Shown here one piece after another: positions 1 to 7,594 of a DNA stretch of 60,859 nt; the stretch's first letter is position 1, and each line of letters opens with the position of its first letter. The notes beneath the pieces were generated by a model, which did not search any database, was not told the origin of the DNA, and saw only the letters and a program-made list of their open reading frames with translations. The stretch spans positions 1 through 60,859 of the forward strand of contig NZ_VIRM01000059.1 in assembly GCF_006874475.1 (NCBI RefSeq), in the 5' to 3' direction. Source of the stretch: Microbispora hainanensis. Lineage in GTDB: Bacteria; Actinomycetota; Actinomycetes; Streptosporangiales; Streptosporangiaceae. The position numbers and the translations under genes are program-made.

Positions 1-17
1 TTAAGGGGAGTTCACCT

Positions 18-560
18 CTGCGTCGCATCACCACCGCCATTGGCGTCTTCGCGCTGATGCTTGCCGCTCTCGTCGGCACCACTGCCCTGACTGGACCCGC
101 TCAGGCGAGCACCGCCAAGGACCGCTGTCAGGAGCAGCTCCAGACCATCGTCAACAAGCAGCTGGCGCGGGCCCCGGGCGGGACTGTGCGGGACAACACC
201 ATCACGTACGACGGCGGGAATGTCATCGTCACCGTCCCCTACCCCGACTCGTGCGGGGTGCTGACGACCTTCGCGAAGACCGACTGCAGCAGCGGCTGGG
301 TCTGCCTGTGGTCGAAGGCGAGCTTCGCCGGCAGCCGGTACCAGTTCCGTGATGAGGGCTACTGGCAGAACCTCGAGGCGTACGGCGCCACCCCCTTCCT
401 CTCCTTCTACAACAACCGGGGTAATAACTTCATGCTGAAGGTGGCCGTCACCGACAGCCCGCAGTGCTACTCGGCGCATTCGAGTTCCTCGAACCTCGGG
501 AGCAGCTACTACCGGTACAGCGAGTACATCTACCTCAACAAGACAGACGACAACTGCTGA
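18..560 (+). CDS. Secreted peptidase inhibitor I36 / crystallin-like protein
   Basis: Small exported protein. A signal peptide (Arg-Arg, hydrophobic stretch, cleavage near AQA-S) precedes a domain with paired Cys and a CLWSKASFAG-type stretch followed by an aromatic FYNNRG region, as in family I36 (Streptomyces metalloproteinase inhibitor) and beta/gamma-crystallin folds. The first ATG (57) would cut away the charged start of the signal peptide. The in-frame CTG at 18 lies 7 nt after AAGGGGAG (3-10) and restores it, so I prefer this non-canonical start. Inhibition of a metalloprotease is inferred from the family. The gene stands alone near the window edge. Confidence 0.72.
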   Translation: MRRITTAIGVFALMLAALVGTTALTGPAQASTAKDRCQEQLQTIVNKQLARAPGGTVRDNTITYDGGNVIVTVPYPDSCGVLTTFAKTDCSSGWVCLWSKASFAGSRYQFRDEGYWQNLEAYGATPFLSFYNNRGNNFMLKVAVTDSPQCYSAHSSSSNLGSSYYRYSEYIYLNKTDDNC

Positions 561-617
561 TGCTGCCTCGCCTGTGCCCGGTCAGTGACCGGGCACAGGC
601 TTTCCCATTTCTGGGGC

Positions 618-1715
618 TCACCGCGCCGTCGTCTGGTTATCTGGCGTCCATCCCTGATGGAGGAAGAGCTTGTAGCCGATGACAGCTGGGATGGTCACGT
701 TGAGCTTTCCGGCGTCTTTTGTGAGGATCTCCTCGCTGGAATTCAGGCGGCCCGTTTCCGGGTCGATGATGAGAACCAGCCTCTTGGGCAGGCCCCTGGT
801 TGTCATGTCCAGGGCGATTGCCTCCCCCGCTCGGCCGGCCCTGTCCGTCGTGTCACCCAGGGCCCCAAGGCGCGGCTGGTCGGCAAGCACCCGCCACAGG
901 GCGGCGGAAAGCCGCGGCGGTACGTTCCGTTCGCTGGACAGGTTGATGACAGCCTGGACGAGTTGGTCGACCTCGGGGACGTCGTCGGGAACGCGCCCCG
1001 TCGGCAGCAGAGCCCGTCGAAGGGCAGCCGTGTCCAACGGCAGTTCCTCCGGCGACCGGCTCGTCAGCACGGCGTCTGGCGGAAGCTGTTCGTCTGATTT
1101 TGGGGCCCCGCTTGCGACGGCGCCTGCCGTCCGCTCGCTGCCGTAGCCGATGACGATCGGGGTGCCGGGACGTTCGACCCGCCGCACCATGTCCGTAGCC
1201 GAGATCGGGACCCATAGCTCCGAAACTGTGGGAACAACTGCGGTGCTGGCCTGCCCACCGGAGACGGCGACGTTGAGATGCCACTCGTTGAGTTGCAGGT
1301 AGGTGTACCTGGCGTTGGCCGGCCTGGCCGTATCCGGTTGCCGCTCGGCGGCCTCTGCCAGTTTCAGCAGAACCGAACGCGCGGGTGGCAGGCTCCCTGA
1401 CATCGGTGACTCACCCTTCACCTGGTGGTAGGACAGCATGGCGACGGTCGGGACATGGGCGGCAGGCTGATCGGCGGGAACCATCCGTGCGATCCCCACG
1501 ATGGAAGCGGCCGCCACGGCACCACCTGCCACCACAAGGACGCGCCGGCGGCTCAGCTGAGGCCCTTGTGCGGAAGCCTCCGCTGGAGATGAAGAAAGGA
1601 TGCGCTGCAGAGTCGCACGTGCCTGCGGATCACGAGCTGCTCCGGCAAACGTCTGTGGCGACACCGGGTCGACCGGCGCCATCAAGCGCCGCACGTCGGT
1701 GAAGTCTTCATTCAC
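618..1715 (-). CDS. CU044_5270-type membrane protein, candidate anti-sigma partner
   Basis: A 365-residue protein with a cytoplasmic N-terminus, one membrane segment at about residues 58-77, and an extracytoplasmic remainder, resembling CU044_5270 family proteins encoded after ECF sigma genes. The start is the GTG at 1715, behind GGGAGGAG. It overlaps the last 8 nt of the sigma gene, so translation is coupled. Role as the anti-sigma or sensor partner is inferred from that coupling and topology. No zinc anti-sigma HxxxCxxC motif is visible. A longer ORF start at 1754 would run far into the sigma gene and is unlikely. Confidence 0.75.
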   Translation of the reverse strand: MNEDFTDVRRLMAPVDPVSPQTFAGAARDPQARATLQRILSSSPAEASAQGPQLSRRRVLVVAGGAVAAASIVGIARMVPADQPAAHVPTVAMLSYHQVKGESPMSGSLPPARSVLLKLAEAAERQPDTARPANARYTYLQLNEWHLNVAVSGGQASTAVVPTVSELWVPISATDMVRRVERPGTPIVIGYGSERTAGAVASGAPKSDEQLPPDAVLTSRSPEELPLDTAALRRALLPTGRVPDDVPEVDQLVQAVINLSSERNVPPRLSAALWRVLADQPRLGALGDTTDRAGRAGEAIALDMTTRGLPKRLVLIIDPETGRLNSSEEILTKDAGKLNVTIPAVIGYKLFLHQGWTPDNQTTAR

Positions 1716-2277
1716 GACCTGTCTCCTCCCATGCTGACCGATACGTCGGCGCATCTGAGGGGGTGGTTGTCACCCCGTGATCCTTCAAGGCGGCGAGGAA
1801 ACGCTGCCGAGCGCGGCGAGCACGAACGGCCATCGTTGCGGGAGAACAGTCGAAGACCACGGCGGCCTGGGAGATGGACAGGTCCTCCCAGCCGATCAGC
1901 CGTAAAATCTCCTGATCTGTAGGGGACATCCGGCCCAGGACTGCTTCCAACGCCGTCGTCCCCACCACGTCCTCGCCGTGGTCGCCGGCAGCCGCCCGGC
2001 CCGACCACGACAGGTGCATCAACCGCGCGACGAGCCGCCCGCTTCGTCGTTCCCGGCGTTCCTCATTGGCGATGACGTGCCGCGCAACTCCGTACAACCA
2101 GGGCAGGGCGTCGTTGTCATCCTGCGGCATGTCCTCGATCCTGCGCCAGGCGACGGAGAAGGTCTCCCCGGCGATGTCACCGGCGGTGTCCTTTCCCACC
2201 CGGCGTGCCGCATAGCGCAGCACGCTCTCGTAGCAGGTGTCGAAAATCCGGGTGAACCTGATCACCTGCTCTGACAT
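1708..2277 (-). CDS. ECF-type RNA polymerase sigma factor
   Basis: A 189-residue sigma-70 family protein with only regions 2 and 4. Region 2 is seen around VGKDTAGDIAGETFSVAWRR and ALPWLYGVARHVIANEERR. Region 4 is the LGRMSPTDQEILRL to RARRARQRF helix-turn-helix near residues 120-175. The start is the ATG at 2277 after GGAGGG (9-nt spacing), not the upstream in-frame start. It redirects RNA polymerase to a specific regulon, probably controlled by the overlapping downstream membrane protein. Region 4 to the C-terminus is short, with no extra regulatory domain. Confidence 0.9.
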   Translation of the reverse strand: MSEQVIRFTRIFDTCYESVLRYAARRVGKDTAGDIAGETFSVAWRRIEDMPQDDNDALPWLYGVARHVIANEERRERRSGRLVARLMHLSWSGRAAAGDHGEDVVGTTALEAVLGRMSPTDQEILRLIGWEDLSISQAAVVFDCSPATMAVRARRARQRFLAALKDHGVTTTPSDAPTYRSAWEETGRE

Positions 2278-2380
2278 CCATTCCCGCCCTCCGCCTATCC
2301 ATCTGCACCTGTCTATGTCCGGCAGCGCCACGCGGATGACAGCCCGCTCGAGAAGACTCCGACGCCGCGGCGTGATGCGC

Positions 2381-3430
2381 TCAGTCCTGGGGCCGTTCCA
2401 GGGGCTCGCGAAGCTGGGCGGCCTCGGCTCGGGCGGTGGCCAGCTCCTCGCGAGCCGCCACTAGGTCGGCCTCGGCGCGTTCGGCGCGGCGGCGCAGCTC
2501 GTCTCGGGTGTCCTCCAGCGTGCTGATGCGGGCCTCGAAGGCCTCGCGCAGCGTCTCCCGCTCGCGGGTGGCGTCGGCGCGGAGCTGTTCGGCTCGCCTT
2601 TCGGCTGCGGCGACATGCTGCTCGGCGAGCTGGGTCGCCGCCGCGGCGGCGGCTTTGGCGTCGGCGGCCTGGCCCTCGGCGGCGGTGCGGGCCTGTTCGG
2701 CGGCCTCGGCGCGGGCGATCGCGGCGGCCAGTTTGGTCTCCAGCTCGCGGTTGGCCTTCTCCACCGCCCGGTTCGTTTTGGCCAGGGCCTCGGCGCGTTC
2801 CCATTCGGCTTGGCGCTGCTGGTGGGCGTGGGTGGCGGCGGCGGTCTGTTCGCTGGCGCGCTGTTCGGCGGCCGCGCGCCGGCCTTCGTGCTCGACGACC
2901 TCCCGCCAGGCCGCCTCCACCTGGCGGCGCCGGTCGGATTCGGCGTCGCGGGCCGTCCGCTCGGCCACCTTGCGCGCTTCGACGGCCTGTTCGCGCTCGC
3001 GGACGGCGGCCGCGGCCTGGCGTTCGGCCTGGGCGCGGGCGGTCTCCGCCCGCTGGGCGGCCTCGATGGCTTCGGCGGCCTGGCGTTCGGCCTCGCCGAT
3101 GCGGGCCATGGCGGCGTCGCGGACCTCGGTCAGCGCGGTGGCGTGCTCGTTAAGCGCGGGCAGCACGGCGGCGATCGCGGCCAGCAGCGGGTCAGCGGTC
3201 GCGGCATACATGGCCAGCGCCCCGTCGATTCCGGCGGTCTGCGCGGCTCGCCGCTCCTCGGCTGCGAGCTGCTTGCAGGTCTTGCCGTCCGGCCACACCC
3301 GATCCGGCGGGCCGCAGTACTCCCGCGGCCGGCCGGAGCCGGTGTAGACGACACGTCGGTCGCACTTGGTGTAGCCGCAGGCCCGCGTGCCGGCCTCGTT
3401 CTGGGACTCTTCGCTCGTCTTCTCGGTCAC
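2381..3430 (-). CDS. Cys-motif plus long alanine-rich coiled-coil protein
   Basis: A 349-residue protein. Cys18, Cys23, Cys39 and Cys52 form a possible zinc knuckle. Residues 55 to the end are a near-continuous Ala/Glu/Arg heptad coiled coil. The layout recalls plasmid DNA-binding coiled-coil proteins such as KfrA, but I see no convincing helix-turn-helix, so this is only an analogy. Start is GTG with a weak ribosome site. The upstream 100 bases are unusually AT-rich and dyad-bearing. Its neighbours are a toxin-antitoxin pair and a recombinase, so a segregation or plasmid-structure role is plausible. Opposite-strand ORFs here are mirror images of the repetitive codons. Confidence 0.7.
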   Translation of the reverse strand: MTEKTSEESQNEAGTRACGYTKCDRRVVYTGSGRPREYCGPPDRVWPDGKTCKQLAAEERRAAQTAGIDGALAMYAATADPLLAAIAAVLPALNEHATALTEVRDAAMARIGEAERQAAEAIEAAQRAETARAQAERQAAAAVREREQAVEARKVAERTARDAESDRRRQVEAAWREVVEHEGRRAAAEQRASEQTAAATHAHQQRQAEWERAEALAKTNRAVEKANRELETKLAAAIARAEAAEQARTAAEGQAADAKAAAAAATQLAEQHVAAAERRAEQLRADATRERETLREAFEARISTLEDTRDELRRRAERAEADLVAAREELATARAEAAQLREPLERPQD

Positions 3431-3530
3431 AGTCCCATCATACCACTATCGTTTCGTGAAAGTCGAAAGACTTAATTGTTTCCATAAGTCGAAACTATTC
3501 GATCTTGATTGCAAGATCGGCCGATTTTCG
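3431..3530. promoter_or_regulatory. AT-rich control region with repeats and a perfect dyad
   Basis: This stretch is clearly less GC-rich than its surroundings. It has two copies of AAGTCGAAA about 30 bases apart and a perfect 8-bp inverted repeat, CGATCTTG then CAAGATCG, at 3500-3519 with a 4-nt centre. It lies upstream of the coiled-coil gene and probably holds its promoter and an operator. The rest of the gap to 3663 holds no gene I can support. Confidence 0.5.
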
Positions 3531-3663
3531 AGGCTGTAAGCCTGTCTGCGGCGCAATCACGGAGACAGGTGAACCTCAGGACGAGGAAGTCAGGCCGCGC
3601 CGAAGCTCTCAGCACGCCGCGGGCCCCTGGGAATCCGGTCGCTCGGGGAGGGCGCGACGAATA

Positions 3664-3701
3664 CGAAACGGCCCCGGGGGATCTTCCTCGGGGCCGTTTC
3701 G
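3664..3701. terminator. Strong intrinsic terminator hairpin
   Basis: A perfect 13-bp inverted repeat: CGAAACGGCCCCG at 3664-3676 and CGGGGCCGTTTCG at 3689-3701, with a 12-nt loop. It lies 12 nt beyond the stop of the MazF-like gene. The T-run inside the stem on both strands suggests it can act in both directions. Confidence 0.8.
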
Positions 3702-3712
3702 CCGGCTGCCGT

Positions 3713-4027
3713 TTACAGGTCGAGCGCGGTCCGAAGGGCGATGTCCACGCGTTCTTGATCCTCGGGGCTGAGGCGGCCGGCCAGGGCCGCCAGACGCTCC
3801 CGGCGGACCGAGGTGATGGTGTCGAGCCGGACCAGCGCGGGGACCGGCTCGGTGATCCGTACGGTCACCAGGGTCTCCGGTGCGGCGCCGGTCTGGTCCA
3901 AGGCCGCCGTGGTGACCATCGGCGCCTGAGCCGCCAGAGCGTCATGGCTGATGATCAGGACAAGCCGGTTCTCCCTGCCGATGGCCCGGCCGATGCCCTC
4001 GATGCTCCAGATCTCGCCTCGCCTCAC
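3713..4027 (-). CDS. MazF/PemK-family toxin
   Basis: A 104-residue protein opening with the RRGEIWSI strand, then LVLIISHDALAA and an MVTTAAL segment, the usual order in MazF/PemK mRNA endoribonucleases. Family members cleave RNA at short sequences when their antitoxin is lost. The GTG start shares four bases (GTGA) with the antitoxin stop, so translation is coupled in antitoxin-toxin order. A strong terminator follows. Together with the recombinase next door it suggests a maintenance module. Activity is not proven by sequence. Confidence 0.85.
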   Translation of the reverse strand: MRRGEIWSIEGIGRAIGRENRLVLIISHDALAAQAPMVTTAALDQTGAAPETLVTVRITEPVPALVRLDTITSVRRERLAALAGRLSPEDQERVDIALRTALDL

Positions 4028-4248
4028 GCGGCGACCTCGCCGCCGTTGCCGGGCTCGCCTTCCTCGGTGAACGCGGCCCAGTCGGGATCGGGCGGCAGCG
4101 GGGTGGCCGCCAGCTGCTGAGCGAGCACAGCCGAGCGTACGGCTCGGGCGACATACGCCGACAGGGACTGGCCGGCATCCTCGGCGGCCCCCCGGGCAGC
4201 CCTGACCAGGTGATCGGGCAGCGTTATGGTGATCTTCTCATGCGCCAT
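4024..4248 (-). CDS. Ribbon-helix-helix antitoxin
   Basis: A 74-residue protein starting MAHEKITITLP, a typical ribbon-helix-helix beta strand, then a helix with SLSAYVARAVR and an acidic flexible tail. Such antitoxins bind their operator with the N-terminal fold and wrap the toxin with the tail. I choose ATG 4248 over the upstream in-frame start at 4260 because it matches the family length. It overlaps the toxin start by 4 nt. Autoregulation is expected from the family, and the operator should lie between 4249 and 4300. Confidence 0.85.
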   Translation of the reverse strand: MAHEKITITLPDHLVRAARGAAEDAGQSLSAYVARAVRSAVLAQQLAATPLPPDPDWAAFTEEGEPGNGGEVAA

Positions 4249-4298
4249 ACAGGCAACCATACTCCGATATGGCGAGGTGCCTTATCTGATGCGGGGAC

Positions 4299-4913
4299 TC
4301 ACCGTGAGTCGGCCTCCAGCGCCCGGTACAAGGTGGAGCGGCCGATGCCGAGGTGTTTGGCGATCGCCGTGACCGACTCCCCGCGGGCGCGGCGGGAGCG
4401 GGCGATGGCCAGCGCGTCGGGGTTGACCATGGCGGGCCGACCGCCTTTGCGGCCATGGGCGGCGGCGGCCGCCAAGCCGTCCAGGGTCCGCTCACGAATC
4501 AGGTCGCGTTCCATCTCGGCGGCCATCGCCGCGACCATGAACAGCATCTTGTCGGCGACGGTCTGCCCGCCGGGCCGGTGCAGGCCGGCGCAGATCCCCG
4601 TCAGGATGTGCAGGTTGATCCCACGCGGGGCGAGCTCGTCTTCGAGGAAGACCAGCAGCTCCTTCACCGAGCGGGCGACGCGGTCGGGCTTGTAGATGAC
4701 CAGCGTGTCGCCCGGCCTCATGCTCGCAACGGTCGCCTGCAGCTTCGGGCGGTCCTTGCGGGTGCTGGCGGTCTCCTCCACGATCTGGCGGCAGTCGGCG
4801 GCCTCCAGCGCCTCCATCTGCAACAGATGGTCTTGAGCGCGGGTGGAGACGCGGGCGTAGCCGACGCGGATGGCGTTGGACGGTGCCGGGACGGGGGCGG
4901 TAGGGACGGTCAC
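4299..4913 (-). CDS. Small serine recombinase (resolvase/invertase)
   Basis: A 204-residue serine recombinase. The catalytic strand RVGYARVST has the nucleophile at about Ser23. KPDRVARS, MAAEMERDLIRERT and a C-terminal helix-turn-helix, AIAKHLGIGRSTLYRAL, complete the resolvase layout. The open frame extends to 5216, but that extension is a repeat-rich control region, so I choose GTG 4913, which gives the normal family length. The ribosome site is weak. It probably acts on the repeat array just upstream, either resolving plasmid multimers or marking a transposon remnant. No transposase is present. Confidence 0.85.
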   Translation of the reverse strand: MTVPTAPVPAPSNAIRVGYARVSTRAQDHLLQMEALEAADCRQIVEETASTRKDRPKLQATVASMRPGDTLVIYKPDRVARSVKELLVFLEDELAPRGINLHILTGICAGLHRPGGQTVADKMLFMVAAMAAEMERDLIRERTLDGLAAAAAHGRKGGRPAMVNPDALAIARSRRARGESVTAIAKHLGIGRSTLYRALEADSR

Positions 4914-4922
4914 CGAAAGATC

Positions 4923-5089
4923 GTCCCGAAAACGGTCCCGAAACTCAATGTTCGGAGAGGGTGTTTCGGGACGAGTTTCGGGACGCTCGTTCTTGGGAGA
5001 ACACGGCCCGGCACCCGGCCGCCGGGTGCCGTCCCGGAAACGACCGTTTGCGGGACGCTCCAGAGGGGGTGCGTCCCACCGCAGGGACG
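4923..5089. repeat. Iteron-like array of GTCCC motifs (candidate res or origin)
   Basis: GTCCCGAAA occurs at 4923 and 4935, then inverted as TTTCGGGAC at 4964 and 4976, so each pair has 12-bp spacing and the pairs face each other across 20 bp. A perfect hairpin (9-bp arms, 5010-5030), a 26-bp one-mismatch dyad running from GTCCCGGAAAC to GTTTGCGGGAC (5031-5056) and CGTCCC/GGGACG (5072-5089) follow. The array sits directly upstream of the recombinase start, as resolution sites or iterons do. A sequence-specific binding role is inferred. Confidence 0.65.
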
Positions 5090-5189
5090 GCGATTGCCCC
5101 GCTGGAAGGGAAGGATCACAAACCAGGGAGAGGAAGAACCGCTCCCCCCCTCGGCACCGCGAACCGTACACCGTAATCTCAACAGTGAC

Positions 5190-5255
5190 GGGCCTCCTAC
5201 CTGCCCAGGCATCCAAGCGTGGCCGGTAGGAGGCCCGGCGCCCTATCCGGGCGCC
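5190..5255. terminator. Two adjacent hairpins downstream of the 36-aa gene
   Basis: GGCGCCC/GGGCGCC (5237-5255, 5-nt loop) starts one base after the small gene's stop on the minus strand. It is followed by a 12-bp inverted repeat, GGGCCTCCTACC at 5190-5201 and GGTAGGAGGCCC at 5225-5236, with a 23-nt loop. The first is a likely terminator. The second could be a second terminator or an element boundary. Confidence 0.6.
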
Positions 5256-5366
5256 CTAGTGATCGCCGAACCAGAAGACCCACACCAGCCAGGCGGCGAA
5301 CCTGACGGCCGCCAACACCAGGCGGACCTTCTGGAAGCGATCACCCTCACGACGGGCCGGCTCCAT
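5256..5366 (-). CDS. 36-residue Trp-rich membrane peptide
   Basis: A very short ORF encoding a basic, hydrophilic start (MEPARREGDRF) and then a hydrophobic Val/Ala/Trp stretch, ending WLVWVFWFGDH. It has an AGAAGGGA ribosome site 10 nt upstream of ATG 5366 and a hairpin directly after its TAG. These three gene-like features together are why I call it. The single membrane segment resembles the small transmembrane peptides encoded on actinomycete conjugative elements, or a type I toxin, but I recognise no family. It lies at the edge of the recombinase/toxin island. Confidence 0.5.
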   Translation of the reverse strand: MEPARREGDRFQKVRLVLAAVRFAAWLVWVFWFGDH

Positions 5367-5806
5367 GCCGTTTCAGTCCCTTCTCCACCGGGCCATCCGG
5401 CGGCGCCGGCCGTACGCCCCGAGGGGAAGCGGACCCGGCAGTGAAGCAACCCGACACGCAGATGCTGCCCTACCCGGCGGCAGCGCACCGGGCGCGAGTG
5501 GTTCTTTCGCCCCGAAGAATGCGGGTTTCCCTCCCCCAGGCGTAGGTCCGTTCCACGTCGTGCCACCATCCGCCACCCGGTACAGGGCTCGACGACACCC
5601 GTGAAGCTGCAGGATGTCGGGGGGTGGAGACGAAGAAGTGGGCCAGCCCGGTGTCATCATGGCCGGCTTGGTGTGCGGGCCACCCCTTCGACATCGACAG
5701 GACCAAGATCGACATGCTGGCTTGCTCAGCACGAGTTGCCGCCGGCGCTCGACCTGTGCCGCTCAAATCGACTGATAGGCCGTCCACATTCTGGGACGAT
5801 TCGGGA
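5367..5806. other. Gene-poor stretch with minor hairpins
   Basis: No supportable gene. It contains the leader of the 36-aa gene at its left end, a GCTGCC/GGCAGC hairpin near 5464-5483, a TTCTTTCG/CGAAGAA hairpin near 5503-5520, and the upstream region of the PIN-domain gene at its right end. ORFs crossing it in both directions lack ribosome sites and recognisable protein sequence. Confidence 0.5.
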
Positions 5807-6739
5807 ATGCTGATCACGCCACGTCCCGGGGTGGACCGGGACACCCTTGTCGAAGCCCTCACCAGCGTCCTCACAGGAGCGATCAACGCGAGGGGCGCGG
5901 GCGGCGACGTGATCCTGCAGCATGACACGTATCTGAGGTGGGTCGACGACGCCGTCTACACCCTGCGGGGGAGGATCAGTTCCGCTGACCTCGACCGGCT
6001 GATCCTCACCCGCCGCTACTGGATGCTTCAGCCCTTGACCACGGCTCATCTCGTCCAGGGCACCATGCAGCGGGTGATCAACGCCGAACTCAGCGAGCGG
6101 GTGTCCGACCTCGAAGCGGCTGTCAAAGCGCTGAAACACCAGATCGCCCGCTGGTCCCGCGACGGCGTGTTCGTCGTGCCCGACACCTCGATGTTCATCC
6201 AGCACCCAGACAAGATCGCCGACATGGACTTGCGGCGACATCTGGGCATCCGCCAGGAGCCTGTCCATCTGCTGCTGCCGATCATCGTGATCGACGAACT
6301 CGACAGCCTGAAGAAGTCCAAGAGCGAGCATGAACGATGGCGGGCCAGGCACACCCTCCAGGTGCTCGACGACCGGCTCCGCAACCCCAGCGAGCCCGGC
6401 GAACTGCGCCCGGAGGACTACACGCCGCTGAACAACGGCGGGATCCCACGCGGCCAGGTGACCGTGGAAATCGTGTTTGACTCGCCCGGCCACACCCGGC
6501 TGCCCATCCCAGACGACGAGATCGTCGACGCGGCGCTGCGTATCGAGCCCCTCGCCGGGCGCCGGGTGATGCTCATCACCTACGACACAAGCCAGTCCAT
6601 GCGGGCGCGCGCCGCCGGCCTCAGCGTCGTGAAAATCGCCCAGGATCCGGGGCCAGAACCCGACCCAGAGCAGCGGCCGGGGCGCAAGAACGGGCAGCCG
6701 AAGGCGGAACGGCGGCTTTCCACTCGTCAGGACGCATGA
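5807..6739 (+). CDS. PIN-domain protein (predicted ribonuclease)
   Basis: A 310-residue protein. An N-terminal helical region (about 1-118) precedes a PIN fold that begins VFVVPDTSMFIQH (Asp126), continues IIVIDELDSLKK (Asp163/Glu164), then PIPDDEIVDAAL and VMLITYDTSQSMRARAAGL. These acidic clusters match the metal-binding residues of PIN nucleases, so metal-dependent RNA cleavage is likely. I start at ATG 5807 because the 61 residues added by the longer frame look non-coding. No RHH or AbrB antitoxin gene adjoins it, so it is not an obvious VapBC pair. The C-terminal 40 residues are basic and disordered. Confidence 0.75.
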   Translation: MLITPRPGVDRDTLVEALTSVLTGAINARGAGGDVILQHDTYLRWVDDAVYTLRGRISSADLDRLILTRRYWMLQPLTTAHLVQGTMQRVINAELSERVSDLEAAVKALKHQIARWSRDGVFVVPDTSMFIQHPDKIADMDLRRHLGIRQEPVHLLLPIIVIDELDSLKKSKSEHERWRARHTLQVLDDRLRNPSEPGELRPEDYTPLNNGGIPRGQVTVEIVFDSPGHTRLPIPDDEIVDAALRIEPLAGRRVMLITYDTSQSMRARAAGLSVVKIAQDPGPEPDPEQRPGRKNGQPKAERRLSTRQDA

Positions 6740-6803
6740 GCGCCGGACACTCGACCACGGCGGCGCCGAGAGATCGTCAGTCGCCGGCGTCACACGTGGT
6801 CAG

Positions 6804-7286
6804 TCATCCGGATCTGGGAGCAGGGGACGGCGCCGGAGTGCCAATCCCGTAGTCGACGCGGACCTCAGGGATGGGCTGACCGGGCGCGGGCGCCGTTTGG
6901 ATCTTGTCGATGACCGGGGCGATCGCGTTGTACATGCGGTAGGCCAGAGGATCGCCTTGCACCGGGTCGCCTGCGGGATTGTCGTTGTAGGCCCGGTCTT
7001 CCAGCATGCTGAGGTAGTCCACGAGCTGGGGGCCGGTCAGCTGCACGGTCACCGTCCCGTCGCTGCCCGGGGTGACCTTGGCGTTGATCGTCTCCTCGTC
7101 GCCGTACTTGGCCTTGCTGGTCCGCTCCCACAGGTCCTTGACGCACACGATGCGGAAGGCGACCACACCGGCGGCCTTACGCAACCGGTCCTTGTGCTGC
7201 GGAGGCGTGTCGGTGCTGCAAGCCACCGTCGTGGTCACCACCACGGCCATGGCCAGCGCCGCCCCTGCTAAACGAGCCCGTGCCAT
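6804..7286 (-). CDS. Lipoprotein of unknown function
   Basis: A 160-residue exported lipoprotein with a basic N-terminus, an Ala/Val-rich signal peptide and a lipobox ending TVAC-S near residue 23. The mature part has Lys-rich helices and a QLTGPQLVDYLSMLED segment, then a Pro-rich tail. I do not recognise a family. Start ATG 7286 follows GAGGGGAG and gives a proper signal peptide, unlike the longer frame. It converges with the PIN-domain gene. Likely anchored on the outer face of the membrane. Confidence 0.7.
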   Translation of the reverse strand: MARARLAGAALAMAVVVTTTVACSTDTPPQHKDRLRKAAGVVAFRIVCVKDLWERTSKAKYGDEETINAKVTPGSDGTVTVQLTGPQLVDYLSMLEDRAYNDNPAGDPVQGDPLAYRMYNAIAPVIDKIQTAPAPGQPIPEVRVDYGIGTPAPSPAPRSG

Positions 7287-7594
7287 CTGTGCTCCCCTCG
7301 CCGAAGCCGTGCCTCCACGCTGGAGGGAGCCGACGACGGGCGGCAAGATCTACGACGAAGGACGGGCTGCCTCGGCACATAGATGTGGCGACCAAGGTCG
7401 CCATGCGGCGGCCTCGACATTCCGGCCGCACCCGCTTGATGTGCGGCACGTCGTCCTCCGGCATCAACAGGGCTGCGGGGCGGAATGGCCGGGAATCCGC
7501 CATTCGCAACGTCGAGTCCGAGATCGATTCGGTCACCGCAGAGGGGGAGGTTTACCAACTGCAAGTTGTACCTTGCACGGCGAGTTTTCCCATT
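7287..7594. other. Intergenic region with two short dyads
   Basis: This holds the upstream region of the lipoprotein gene and the downstream region of the next minus-strand gene. Dyads seen are GGCGACC-AA-GGTCGCC (7387-7402) and CAACT-GCA-AGTTG (7556-7568), with a CCTCCA/TGGAGG hairpin near 7312. I see no gene. Either dyad may be an operator. Confidence 0.4.

Noticed and set aside
2436..3347. Long Ala/Ser/Arg-rich ORF opposite the coiled-coil gene
   Set aside because: Mirror of repetitive codons in the real minus-strand gene; no domain, no ribosome site.
5624..5806. Longer N-terminus for the PIN-domain protein
   Set aside because: The extra 61 residues show no recognisable fold and the codons do not look coding.
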